From Paenibacillus sp. FSL H7-0737 (GTDB lineage Bacteria > Bacillota > Bacilli > Paenibacillales > Paenibacillaceae): a stretch of DNA of 64,000 nucleotides. Positions 38,897 to 47,862 of the stretch are shown in pieces; within the stretch, counting starts at the first letter, position 1; the number at the start of each line of letters is the position of its first letter. Location: positions 4,836,001 through 4,900,000 of the forward strand of contig NZ_CP009279.1 in the NCBI RefSeq assembly GCF_000758545.1. The letters are read 5' to 3'. Under the pieces are notes generated by a model that saw only the letters and a program-made list of their open reading frames with translations, made no database searches and was not told the origin of the DNA. The translations under genes and the position numbers were made by a program.

Positions 38897-40909
38897 TTAC
38901 TTCACAATAGCTCCATTTGGCATGCTATCTGGAACTGTGGCGATGGTTAACTGGTCACCTTTAGAAGCCGCTAAAATCATCCCTTGGGACAATTCTCCGC
39001 GCAGTTTCACTGGCTTCAGGTTCACAATACAAATCACTTTTTGGCCTACCAGCTCTTCCGGTGTGTAAAACTTCGCGATACCAGAAACGACTTGACGCTG
39101 CTCATAACCTAGATCCAGCTGCAGCTTCAGCAGCTTGTCGGCTTTCTTCACAGGCTCAGCTGCAATGACCTGAGCTACCCGAAGCTCAGCCTTGGCGAAA
39201 TCGTCGATGCCGATCTCTTCTTTATGCTCTTCCTCAGGCTCGGATACCACAGGAGCCGCAGGTGCTGCTTCGGTCGCTTCAGCAGCCGGTTTACCAGCGC
39301 CCATGGCTTCGGCGATATAAGCTACTTCTTGCTCCACATCCAGACGAGGGAAGATTGGATTGCCTTTCACCAGCTTTGTTCCTGCCGGAATCAGACCAAA
39401 GGTCTTGCCGCTGTCCCATGTCGTTAATTCACCAACTTCGATGCCAAGCTGTTCCCAAATCTTCGCTGGGGTTTGCGTCAAGAACGGCTGCAGTAGAATG
39501 GAAGCGGTGCGAAGACCTTCCACAAGATGTCTCATTACGGAAGCCAACTCAGCTGTTCTGCTCTCATCCTTAGCAAGCACCCAAGGCTGTGTCTCATCAA
39601 TATATTTATTGGTGCGGCTGATAAAGATCCCGATCGCTGTTAGCGCTACGGAGAACTCCATTTTTTCCATCGCTTCTTCTACTTTGGCATAAGTATTCTC
39701 TGCCGCAGCTTGAAGCTCACCATCAAATGCTGTTACATTTCCTTCATACGCTGGAAGCTCTCCACCGAAATACTTCTCTACCATCGCACCTGTCCGGTTC
39801 AACAGGTTACCAAGGTCATTAGCAAGATCATAGTTAACCCGATCTACAAAGCTTTCCGGTGTGAATGTACCATCCGAACCAAACGGTACTTCCCGTAGCA
39901 GGTAATAACGAAGTGCATCCAGGCCGTAACGATCAATTAATGTAACTGGATCTACTACGTTCCCTTTGGATTTTGACATTTTGCCATCCTTCATGAGCAG
40001 CCAGCCATGAGCAAATACCTTTTTTGGAAGAGGCTCACCCAGCGCCATTAGAATGATTGGCCAGTAAATCGTATGGAAACGGACGATTTCTTTGCCGACA
40101 ATATGCACATCAGCAGGCCAGAAATTATCGTACAAACAGCGATCCTCGGAACCGTAACCCAAAGCAGTAATGTAATTTGTCAATGCATCGATCCATACGT
40201 ACACTACATGCTTTTCATCGCCTTTAACCTTAACACCCCAATCGAAAGTCGTACGGGAAACCGCAAGATCCTCCAGACCAGGCTTGATAAAGTTGTTAAT
40301 CATTTCGTTTTTACGGGATTCCGGCAAAATAAACTCCGGATTCTCCTCATAAAATTGCAGCAATCGATCTGCATATTTACTCATCCGGAAGAAATAACTC
40401 GCTTCCTTCACAAGTTCAACCGGATGACCGCTATCAGGGCTTTTTGCACCAATGATTACGCCATTGTCATCTCGAACGATATCGACCAATTGTGTTTCTG
40501 TATAGAAGGTTTCATCCGGAATACTGTACCAGCCTTCATATTCGCCTTTATAGATGTCACCTTGCTTGAGCAGTCGATCAAAAATATCCTGAACTACCTT
40601 CTTATGACGTTCTTCCGTTGTGCGGATAAAGTCATCATTGGAGATGTCTAGCTTGCGCCATAATTCCTTAATGCCAACAACGATGTCATCAACGAACTGC
40701 TGAGGGGTTTTGCCTGCTTCCTCTGCCTTCCGTTCAATCTTTTGACCATGCTCGTCTGTACCTGTAAGATACCTTACATCATAGCCTCGTAGACGTTTGT
40801 AGCGGGCCATTGCATCTCCAGCTACGGTAGAATAAGCATGTCCGATATGCAGCTTATCACTCGGATAGTAGATAGGTGTAGTTAAGTAAAAAGTTTTCTT
40901 TTCGCTCAT
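38897..40909 (-). CDS. metG: methionyl-tRNA synthetase
   Basis: Charges initiator and elongator tRNA-Met. The 670-residue protein has the class I motifs HIGH (21-24, KLHIGHAYST) and KMSKS (DGKMSKSKGNVV, near 310), an anticodon-binding helical domain (about 390-530) and a C-terminal tRNA-binding/dimerisation domain (about 568-670: DDFAKAELRVAQVIAAEPV) after an Ala/Glu-rich linker. Length equals the B. subtilis enzyme (664). ATG start with AAAGGATG. It is controlled by a methionine T-box leader directly upstream and ends in a strong terminator. Confidence 0.97.
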   Translation of the reverse strand: MSEKKTFYLTTPIYYPSDKLHIGHAYSTVAGDAMARYKRLRGYDVRYLTGTDEHGQKIERKAEEAGKTPQQFVDDIVVGIKELWRKLDISNDDFIRTTEERHKKVVQDIFDRLLKQGDIYKGEYEGWYSIPDETFYTETQLVDIVRDDNGVIIGAKSPDSGHPVELVKEASYFFRMSKYADRLLQFYEENPEFILPESRKNEMINNFIKPGLEDLAVSRTTFDWGVKVKGDEKHVVYVWIDALTNYITALGYGSEDRCLYDNFWPADVHIVGKEIVRFHTIYWPIILMALGEPLPKKVFAHGWLLMKDGKMSKSKGNVVDPVTLIDRYGLDALRYYLLREVPFGSDGTFTPESFVDRVNYDLANDLGNLLNRTGAMVEKYFGGELPAYEGNVTAFDGELQAAAENTYAKVEEAMEKMEFSVALTAIGIFISRTNKYIDETQPWVLAKDESRTAELASVMRHLVEGLRTASILLQPFLTQTPAKIWEQLGIEVGELTTWDSGKTFGLIPAGTKLVKGNPIFPRLDVEQEVAYIAEAMGAGKPAAEATEAAPAAPVVSEPEEEHKEEIGIDDFAKAELRVAQVIAAEPVKKADKLLKLQLDLGYEQRQVVSGIAKFYTPEELVGQKVICIVNLKPVKLRGELSQGMILAASKGDQLTIATVPDSMPNGAIVK

Positions 40910-40940
40910 TGATTAATCATCCTTTCTTTCATAAAAAGAC

Positions 40941-41215
40941 AAAAAACTCCCGCCCCTTTAATGGGGCGAGAGTATAACTCACGCGATACCACCCAAATTT
41001 CCTGTCTCTTCACAGAGATCAGGCTTCGCCAGTTCCCTCTCGGGAACTGTCCATTAACGCTGGAACACGCCGTTATCTTACGTGAACCTCAATTGCAGTT
41101 CCCGCTCGAACACAGTTCCTCCCGGACCATATTCAATCAAACGCTCCATACCGGCTTTCAGCTCGTTCCGGCTCTCTGTAATGGGCGTACCGATTTACTC
41201 ATCCGTTCCTCGGAA
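40941..41215 (-). promoter_or_regulatory. T-box leader (methionine specifier) of metG
   Basis: tRNA-sensing riboswitch. On the minus strand it shows, in order, the AGTAA-type stem I loop (41199-41191), a specifier loop GAATATGG with codon ATG at 41130-41128, the T-box bulge TGGGTGGTATCGCG (40995-40982), and a terminator CTC-CGCCCC/GGGGCG-GAG with T6 (40972-40941). Uncharged tRNA-Met pairing with ATG and the bulge would stabilise the antiterminator and permit metG transcription. Confidence 0.92.
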
Positions 41216-41259
41216 TTCATACTATTACCTGTGAATATACCCAATGGCAAGGGCTCGTG

Positions 41260-41523
41260 TCAAGTCGCGCGAGCAGAATCCTTCTTCGTAGGGTGTTCCT
41301 CAAGAGGCGGAACCGGATCAAGTCCCCCTGGATTGAAGGGATGGCATCTAGCAATCCGCTTGGCAGCAAGCCATGAACCTTTAAGTGGACCATGGACTTC
41401 AATAGCTTCTAGTGCATAGGCAGAGCAGGTTGGATAGAAGCGACAAGTGGCAGGCTTAATCGGGGAAATGTACTTGCGGTACACCCGAATGGGAGCCTGA
41501 ATCGTTCTACGAAGGGTAGCCAT
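41260..41523 (-). CDS. yidD: membrane protein insertion efficiency factor YidD
   Basis: Small amphipathic protein that assists YidC/Sec membrane insertion. The 87-residue protein has the family core APIRVYRKYISP, CRFYPTCSAYALEAIE and AKRIARCHPFNPGGLDPVP with its three conserved cysteines. Length is standard (70-90). ATG start. It lies two bases after the zur stop, so the two genes form one transcript; it is not next to rnpA-oxaA as in some other bacteria. Confidence 0.93.
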   Translation of the reverse strand: MATLRRTIQAPIRVYRKYISPIKPATCRFYPTCSAYALEAIEVHGPLKGSWLAAKRIARCHPFNPGGLDPVPPLEEHPTKKDSARAT

Positions 41524-41525
41524 CC

Positions 41526-41987
41526 TTAGACCCCTTTTTTACGATTAGCTGCTGCGACTAGTTCTTCTTCCCGGTTCTCTTCACATTCCTTGCAATAACC
41601 GAACACCTCAAATTTATGCTTGACTACCCGGAATTGATCAGGTGTATCCGTTAAATTCATCGGGCAGAAATTAATCGGGTAGGTTTTCTCGCATTGAAGG
41701 CAGATCATATGATGATGGTGATCCTGATGATTGCAGCTTCCCTTGAATTTCACGCCGTCTTCAAAGACGATTTGTTCAAGTACACCAAGCTCTTCCATTA
41801 CACGCAGATTGCGGTACACGGTATCAAAGCTAAGTCCGCTATACTTGCGGCCCATATGCTCATAGACATCCTTCGCTGACAAATAACCCTTATTCTCGCC
41901 GAATAACTTGGCAAGCGTTTTGCGTTGGTCGGTGATTCGCAGACCTTGCCCCGACATGACCTCTAATATTTGTTCTGTCGACAGCAT
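41526..41987 (-). CDS. zur: zinc uptake regulator Zur (Fur family)
   Basis: Zn-dependent repressor of zinc uptake genes. The 153-residue protein has an N-terminal winged helix (GLRITDQRKTLAKLF, SGLSFDTVYRNLRVMEELGVL) and a C-terminal dimer domain with the sensing site NHQDHHHHMICLQC and the structural zinc site CLQC / CKEC. The pieces HHHHMICLQC, CPMNLT and HKFEVFGYCKEC follow B. subtilis Zur closely, not Fur or PerR. The ATG at 41987 has GGGAG eight bases upstream. Together with the boxes before znuA this makes a local zinc control circuit. Confidence 0.9.
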   Translation of the reverse strand: MLSTEQILEVMSGQGLRITDQRKTLAKLFGENKGYLSAKDVYEHMGRKYSGLSFDTVYRNLRVMEELGVLEQIVFEDGVKFKGSCNHQDHHHHMICLQCEKTYPINFCPMNLTDTPDQFRVVKHKFEVFGYCKECEENREEELVAAANRKKGV

Positions 41988-42123
41988 ACGCTCATCTCCC
42001 ATTACATTTCAGTTCATTTCATTTATGCTTCACTCTCTTAATAATGCCCCAAAATAAATGCCCCGTCAATGAAACAACCAAGTGCATGAGCGTTCATCAG
42101 AGTAAAATCATACATTTAAATAC

Positions 42124-42172
42124 AAAAAGTCCAGCTGAGTATTCCTTTGCGGAATATTCAGCCGGACTTTTA
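42124..42172 (-). terminator. terminator of the stalk/PKD gene
   Basis: AAAAGTCC-GCTGA-TATTCC pairs with GGAATA-TCAGC-GGACTTTT around a 5-base loop; on the minus strand T5 follows. It lies 45 bases after the stop of the gene at 42216. Confidence 0.85.
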
Positions 42173-42215
42173 TTTCAGGTGAATCCCAAATAACTTAAAG
42201 GATGGACCTATTTTG

Positions 42216-44468
42216 TTATTTCTTCGCTGGCAGCGGTGTAACCAGGAAATTCACCGGCAAGTTACTACCAGAAGCTGCTGTGAACAAAATCTCCACGGAG
42301 CCGCCATAATCGCCAGTACGATAAATCACACTGTTCATATCAGCACTAGAGAGACTTCCTGAATTCGGCATTTGTACGATTTGACCATTAACCATAACTG
42401 GTCCCATGTAATTACCGCCACGTGGATTAAACGTAATCAATGAATTAGGTGCAACACGGTCGAATTTGATTTTGTATAACACACCAAAGTTACCTGCATT
42501 GGATGCTTCAGTACCATTCATTGGGTCTACACCGGTCAAATTCAAATCACTCGAATTGTCACCGAGAAGAAGTCTCGCAGGAGTTGTTCCTACTTCGTCG
42601 GTAACCGTGATGATGCGTGTAGAATCAGCATAAGTTCCTCGGTTATGCACCCCATCACGATCCAATATTGGAAGTGTAGGAAGTGTAGTTAGAGGATCTT
42701 TATTCGCTTCGATCATCATGACATTATATTCAATAGGATAATCGCTAAACAAATCCGCTTGGAGGGATACAATCTCGCCTGGTTTCATTGCAATTTTGTT
42801 TAGATCCGTAAGAATCGAGACGCTTTCTCCTGGTTGAAGGACCGTTGTCTTATAATGTTCCCTAGTAATCATAGACTTCCAGTAACGTTCCACAGACATT
42901 TTACCAGTGCCTTCTGGAAATGAACTTGGACCGCCAAAGCCTACATACTCTGTTGTAATTGTCGTAGGGTACAGATTGTTATTCTTAGCAATCACATACA
43001 CCTTCGTTTTAATATTCATATTATTCTTATGGTGGACCAAGAAGCGAGTTCCGCCGAATGATGTTTCTTTATATGTGATTCCTTCCGTATTCACTGTTTC
43101 TGGACTATTACTGCGAATAAGGTTATATGGCTCAGAAGAAAGATTATAGGCTACCTTCTGCCAAGTTGGAACCATCGATCCGTCGATGTTAAATACGCTA
43201 CCCGGAGCACCGAATAATCTATAGAAATCTTCTTTACTGTACAAGATTTCATCTGAAATATTAATGGTTTTCTCAAAAGTGCTGATTGCGCCATGTGAAT
43301 CTTTGACTTGAATAGCGACTGTTGCTGGACCTGGTGTAAAGAAAGCTTCTGCTTTGTTCGTCCAAGTCACTTCAATTGGATCACCGTCTGGGTCGCTGCT
43401 TAGATCCGAATAAGTGATCATTTCACCCATCTTGTAAGAATCTTTGTCTGTCGTGAAATTAGCGACTGGCGGTGTATTTGGTTTTAGTACGTTGATGGTC
43501 ACAGAGTAAGGATCACTCCACTGTCCATTCGCATCCATAACGGAATAGGATACTACATAAAATCCTGGTGTATCATAGATATCTTGCTTATTTCCTTCCC
43601 AGCGTTCATCGACAATGGCCGTACCATTCGGTGAAGAGCTGGAAGTTACAAAATTCACAGGATCACCAGCATAAATTTCAGTTGGAACTGTAAAAGAAGC
43701 TTTTGGCTTCGTGTTCAACGTAAGAATTACTCGTTTTTGCACATTATCAACGGTATAAGGAATGCCTAATGCCCCGGTGATGGACGTCAAAGGAACCATG
43801 AATGTACCATTAGTTTGGTAAGCTGGACCTTTCATCGTCACATTTTTACCATTAACGGAATAGATCTTACTGTCCGTTTTAAAGCGCATTACGTCGCTTC
43901 CTTTGGTAACAATGGTCTCTTTCGTTTTATAATCGTAAATGTATTTCACACCTACGCGTTCTACCATAGCTCGGATCGAAACGTATGAGACGCCATTCTT
44001 CACGGCCATTGGCTGATTAGCCAAATACTCAACGCCGTTTTGGTACATTTTGTTGCTGTTCATCATAAGTACAAGCTGATTACTAGCTGCAGCACGAACA
44101 CCATCCGTTGGTGTAGGTTGTGTAGTGGTTTCAGGTGTTGCACTTGGGAGTGGTGTAGCCGTTGGTGCAGTTGTTGCTGTAGGTTCGGATGTTGTTGTCG
44201 GTTCAGTTGTTGTCGTCGGTTCAGCTGTTGCCCCAGGGATTGGAGTTGGAGTTGGTGTAGGTGATACGACTCCCCCTGGTACCTCAGTTGGCATTGGCGG
44301 TAATGGGTCAGTAGCTTCTGGCATTACATCCGTCGCAGATGTGGCAGCTGCTCCTACTGCATTGGTATTACCTGAGGTACTATTGACAGATTCAGCAAAA
44401 GCCGGCACTGCCGAGGCGGCCTGAGATATGGCCAAAACAGCAACTAACGTTAATTTCTTCAAATCCAT
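42216..44468 (-). CDS. secreted stalk-domain / PKD-repeat surface protein
   Basis: A 750-residue exported protein. Signal peptide (about 1-25, ending AFA), a long Thr/Pro/Ala/Glu-rich linker (about 45-125), a 'copper amine oxidase N-terminal' stalk domain (about 128-255: NGVSYVSIRAMVERVGVKYIY, TFMVPLTSITGALGIPYTV), two PKD-like beta domains (about 258-325 and 330-405, the second with LSSDPDGDPIEVTW), and a C-terminal half (about 410-750) of unknown fold, rich in beta strands. No catalytic motif was recognised. Likely a cell-wall-associated or secreted binding protein. Own promoter region and terminator, ATG start with GGAG. Confidence 0.8.
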   Translation of the reverse strand: MDLKKLTLVAVLAISQAASAVPAFAESVNSTSGNTNAVGAAATSATDVMPEATDPLPPMPTEVPGGVVSPTPTPTPIPGATAEPTTTTEPTTTSEPTATTAPTATPLPSATPETTTQPTPTDGVRAAASNQLVLMMNSNKMYQNGVEYLANQPMAVKNGVSYVSIRAMVERVGVKYIYDYKTKETIVTKGSDVMRFKTDSKIYSVNGKNVTMKGPAYQTNGTFMVPLTSITGALGIPYTVDNVQKRVILTLNTKPKASFTVPTEIYAGDPVNFVTSSSSPNGTAIVDERWEGNKQDIYDTPGFYVVSYSVMDANGQWSDPYSVTINVLKPNTPPVANFTTDKDSYKMGEMITYSDLSSDPDGDPIEVTWTNKAEAFFTPGPATVAIQVKDSHGAISTFEKTINISDEILYSKEDFYRLFGAPGSVFNIDGSMVPTWQKVAYNLSSEPYNLIRSNSPETVNTEGITYKETSFGGTRFLVHHKNNMNIKTKVYVIAKNNNLYPTTITTEYVGFGGPSSFPEGTGKMSVERYWKSMITREHYKTTVLQPGESVSILTDLNKIAMKPGEIVSLQADLFSDYPIEYNVMMIEANKDPLTTLPTLPILDRDGVHNRGTYADSTRIITVTDEVGTTPARLLLGDNSSDLNLTGVDPMNGTEASNAGNFGVLYKIKFDRVAPNSLITFNPRGGNYMGPVMVNGQIVQMPNSGSLSSADMNSVIYRTGDYGGSVEILFTAASGSNLPVNFLVTPLPAKK

Positions 44469-44819
44469 GATATGACTCCTCTGCTCCTATTTGTAAATAT
44501 AAGTAGGTCTCTGTCTTTTTCATACTCCTCTTATATTCCCCGCAAAAACGCAACCGCTCTCAGCGGAGCGGAAGAATTGCTTTTTGCCACGTTCGTTATA
44601 ACAAAACATAGTATTAGACGCATCCGACCGCAAAAAGTTTCATTTTAAAGTAAAGAAAGATTAACCCAGTATTAAAACAAGCAAAAATAACCCTTCATCC
44701 GCTACCCGAAAAATATGAGATTATCCATATAAATATGTGTATTTTACGGCAAGGTATATTCGCTTTCATTTGCTTTTGTTACAATGTATGGAAGAATATC
44801 TTTTCATGCGGGTGATGAC
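44469..44819. other. divergent intergenic region
   Basis: About 350 bases separate the stalk/PKD gene from the histidine kinase gene. It is AT-rich near the kinase; a TACAAT 40 bases before the kinase start is a fair -10, but no good -35 is seen. No repeat or RNA structure found. Confidence 0.45.
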
Positions 44820-46589
44820 ATGTCCAAGAAAATCTCCATCCTCGTTCAATTAATCATGGGTTTCTCACTGATCATTTTCACTATCGTAGCCTTTACGATT
44901 TTTTTGTCCTACCGATCGTCATCCCAAGCCGTTCTTAACCGGTCGAACCAATATATTCTGGAGTCCGTCAAACAACTTCAAGGTAAAATGGACGCTATCC
45001 TTCAAGATAACGACAAACTCTCTTCTACGATCATGTTCAGTCCCTTGATTCAAGAAACACTAGGAGACTTAGCAGAATCCCGCACACCTCCTACTGACGC
45101 TATGGATATCACCCGCTACATCGATCAACAGACACGTTCCATCAATTATGACATCCAGTTCAAGCTGCTCGGACTTTCAGATAATCAGGTATATACCAAT
45201 AGCAGCTCCTTAAAAGTAATCTGGGACAGCGAGAGAGAAATCCGCGGCGCCTATTGGTTTCCAGCTATAGCCCAGAATAACGGCCGTATGCTCTGGTTTG
45301 GTGTAGATGTATGGCAGAACGGCACGATCCCAGTGGTCATGGGAGCTAGGCAAATTAATGATTGGAATGATTTAAATCGGCTAGGAACCCTATTTCTCGT
45401 CCTTCCTGTGGAGGTTATCCATAACGCTGTCAGCCAATTTCATCTTGGTAAGAATGAGAAAATTCAAATTGTTGATTCCTTCAACACCATTGTTTATTCC
45501 ACCGATCCAGATGAGATAGGTCTGTATATGGATGATAGAATTCTAAGTCAATTCAGTAATCATAAAGCACGAATCATCCCAAATACCATAAACTCCCGCA
45601 ATATGTTCGTATCCTACGCTTATTCCCCCTACAGCGAGTGGAGCATTTTTGCTTACATTGATTCTAAAGAAGCTGTTAAAGATTTAAATGGCATTCGCAG
45701 AAATATTATTTTAATTGGCCTGCTCGGGATGGCCGCAGCGTTATTATTTACCTTCTTTTTCTCGTGGACACTGTCTAAGCCGCTTCGTAATCTCGCAACC
45801 AAGCTAAGCAACGTTGAACGCGGAACCACGCTACCGTTTGTAAAAACAACCATGAATAAAGAAATGGCTATCCTATACTCAAGCTATAACTCCATGCTTC
45901 AAAACCTAGACCATACGATTGCTGACCTCTCAAGCAAACAAATCAGTGAAAAACAAGCTCAGATCGTAGCTCTTAAAGCACAGTTTCGCCCTCATTTTCT
46001 TTACAATACATTGAACACCATCTATTGGTCACTGGCTAATAAACATATGCGAGAAGAGTCACAGATGGTTATTGCACTAAGCGATTTGCTTCGATACAGC
46101 ATTGATCGTGGATCGGAATTTGTTACGGTTGATGAGGATTTACAACAACTAGAAAGGTTCATTTACCTGCAAAAACTACGCTACGAGGACAAACTACAGG
46201 TTGATCTGCACGTGAATCCTGAGGTCATGAATAGGCAGCTTATGAAGCTAACCCTTCAGCCCCTTGTAGAGAATGCTATCACGCATGGACTTGAACCTAC
46301 ACTACGCGAAGTATGGCTTATACGTATTCGGGCCTATAGTGAAGGCAACTCACTTGTGCTAACAGTAGAAGATAACGGAGAAGGCATGAGCGAGGCAAGA
46401 ATGGAAGAGGCCTTAATCAGCGGCGAGGTTAATCCGGAGAAGCTGCTCCACACGGGTATCGGTCTCTCCAATCTGAATCATCGTATAGAACTAATCTATG
46501 GACATGGATTTGGCCTTCATTTATCAACCAGCGAGCTCGGAGGCTTACTCGTAAAAGTCACTGTTCCATTACAGTTCGATCAAGGGTAG
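44820..46589 (+). CDS. sensor histidine kinase, YesM family
   Basis: Membrane sensor kinase, 589 residues. Membrane segment 1 at about 7-27, an extracellular sensory domain (about 28-290), segment 2 at about 295-317 (IILIGLLGMAAALLFTFFFSW), a HAMP domain, the His_kinase domain (PF06580 type) with phospho-acceptor His in QFRPHFLYNTLNTIYW, and a C-terminal HATPase with VENAITHGLEP (N box) and DNGEGM / GIGLSNL (G boxes). The ATG at 44820 has GGGTGATG upstream; the frame is open to 44784. First of three genes in one transcript with a regulator and a binding protein, so it probably senses a carbohydrate. Confidence 0.92.
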   Translation: MSKKISILVQLIMGFSLIIFTIVAFTIFLSYRSSSQAVLNRSNQYILESVKQLQGKMDAILQDNDKLSSTIMFSPLIQETLGDLAESRTPPTDAMDITRYIDQQTRSINYDIQFKLLGLSDNQVYTNSSSLKVIWDSEREIRGAYWFPAIAQNNGRMLWFGVDVWQNGTIPVVMGARQINDWNDLNRLGTLFLVLPVEVIHNAVSQFHLGKNEKIQIVDSFNTIVYSTDPDEIGLYMDDRILSQFSNHKARIIPNTINSRNMFVSYAYSPYSEWSIFAYIDSKEAVKDLNGIRRNIILIGLLGMAAALLFTFFFSWTLSKPLRNLATKLSNVERGTTLPFVKTTMNKEMAILYSSYNSMLQNLDHTIADLSSKQISEKQAQIVALKAQFRPHFLYNTLNTIYWSLANKHMREESQMVIALSDLLRYSIDRGSEFVTVDEDLQQLERFIYLQKLRYEDKLQVDLHVNPEVMNRQLMKLTLQPLVENAITHGLEPTLREVWLIRIRAYSEGNSLVLTVEDNGEGMSEARMEEALISGEVNPEKLLHTGIGLSNLNHRIELIYGHGFGLHLSTSELGGLLVKVTVPLQFDQG

Positions 46590-46600
46590 GGGGCGAAGTG

Positions 46601-47845
46601 ATGAAAGTGTTAATTGTTGACGACGAAAGTTTTGTCCGACGATCCCTGTCAGAAATGCTGGGAAGTGCGAACCATAATTTTAGCATCATTGGTTCAGTAG
46701 AGAACGGATTAGAAGCGATACAACTGTTAAAAGAGCAGGCAATTGACCTTGTAATATCAGACATACGTATGCCTGGCATGGATGGACTCGAGCTTTCTAA
46801 GCATATCCATGAATGTTACCCTGACACCGAGACGATACTGCTCACTGGTTATCAGGATTTCTCCTATGCCAGCCAAGCCATAAGGTACGGTGTACGAGAA
46901 TATCTGGTCAAGCCAAATTCAGTTGAAAATATCCTCGAAGTCGTAACAAGTGTGTATCAACGTCTGGAATTGAAGAAGCAACACAGGCAAGTCTCGCAGC
47001 TGCGAGAAAAGAATCTTCGGGAGAAACGCCTTTCTGATCTACTTTATGGCATTCCATTACCCTACTTTGAAGAACAGCTCATACCTCCCTTTCATTCTTT
47101 TGTCATCATTACTGTAAATCACCTAGGTGATGTTATGCCACAGTACTGGTCTGAACAAGCGATGTATGCAGCCGTAATCAATATATTAGAAGAGTGTTTT
47201 TCGCTTTACGCTAATGTTGTCGGCATTCAAGAGGAGCAAGAAGCGATAATCATGTTGTTTTATCCCGATGAACAATCCGAAAGAATCGATGAGGCGCTAA
47301 CTCAGGAAATGATGATTAAGCTGTCTAGCCTCTTGAAATCGCCTTTCAGCGCGGGTATCTCCAACCCTCACTATGATCTTGGAGCCCTCGCAACAGCTTA
47401 TCATGAGAGCCTGCAGGCATGCCAACAGCTCAAAAAGGATAGTACCCGACCCGTGATCTATTATAGTGATGTATCCATGTGCTCAGCTTCTCCACAGCTT
47501 ACGGAACAACTACAGGTGAAGGCTACACGCAGGGTAATCTCTATGATGATTGAGGCTATGAATTCGCGACTCCAAGAGAACCTCTCTCTCAAAATGATTG
47601 CAGATGAATTATACATGAATCCAACCTATCTGGGTCGTCTGTTCAAAGACGATGTAGGAGAATGCTTCTCTAGTTTTCTTACCAAGCTTCGTATTCAAAA
47701 AGCGATAGAACTGCTAAATAATGTTACGCTCAAAGTTTACGAGGTTAGCGAATTAGTTGGCTTTAAAGATCCTGCGTACTTCAGCCTCATATTCAAGAAA
47801 TACATGGGTATGACTCCTCAGGAATTTCAGAAGCACAACAAATAA
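46601..47845 (+). CDS. response regulator, AraC type (YesN family)
   Basis: A 414-residue DNA-binding regulator. Receiver domain (about 1-120) with D7-D8 and phospho-acceptor D54 in LVISDIRMPGMDG, a middle region (about 130-300) of the usual YesN type, and a C-terminal AraC double helix-turn-helix (about 310-410: LSLKMIADELYMNPTYLGRLFKDDVGECF, VSELVGFKDPAYFSLIFKKYMGMTPQEF). The ATG at 46601 has GGGGG seven bases upstream and follows the kinase stop by 11 bases. Partner of the kinase before it; targets are probably the transporter operons nearby. Confidence 0.93.
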   Translation: MKVLIVDDESFVRRSLSEMLGSANHNFSIIGSVENGLEAIQLLKEQAIDLVISDIRMPGMDGLELSKHIHECYPDTETILLTGYQDFSYASQAIRYGVREYLVKPNSVENILEVVTSVYQRLELKKQHRQVSQLREKNLREKRLSDLLYGIPLPYFEEQLIPPFHSFVIITVNHLGDVMPQYWSEQAMYAAVINILEECFSLYANVVGIQEEQEAIIMLFYPDEQSERIDEALTQEMMIKLSSLLKSPFSAGISNPHYDLGALATAYHESLQACQQLKKDSTRPVIYYSDVSMCSASPQLTEQLQVKATRRVISMMIEAMNSRLQENLSLKMIADELYMNPTYLGRLFKDDVGECFSSFLTKLRIQKAIELLNNVTLKVYEVSELVGFKDPAYFSLIFKKYMGMTPQEFQKHNK

Positions 47846-47862
47846 AGACGAGGTGTGTTCTC

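Noticed and set aside
41217..41402. Open frame of 61 codons between T-box and yidD
   Set aside because: It overlaps yidD in another frame, and its 3' end touches the T-box leader; no protein likeness.
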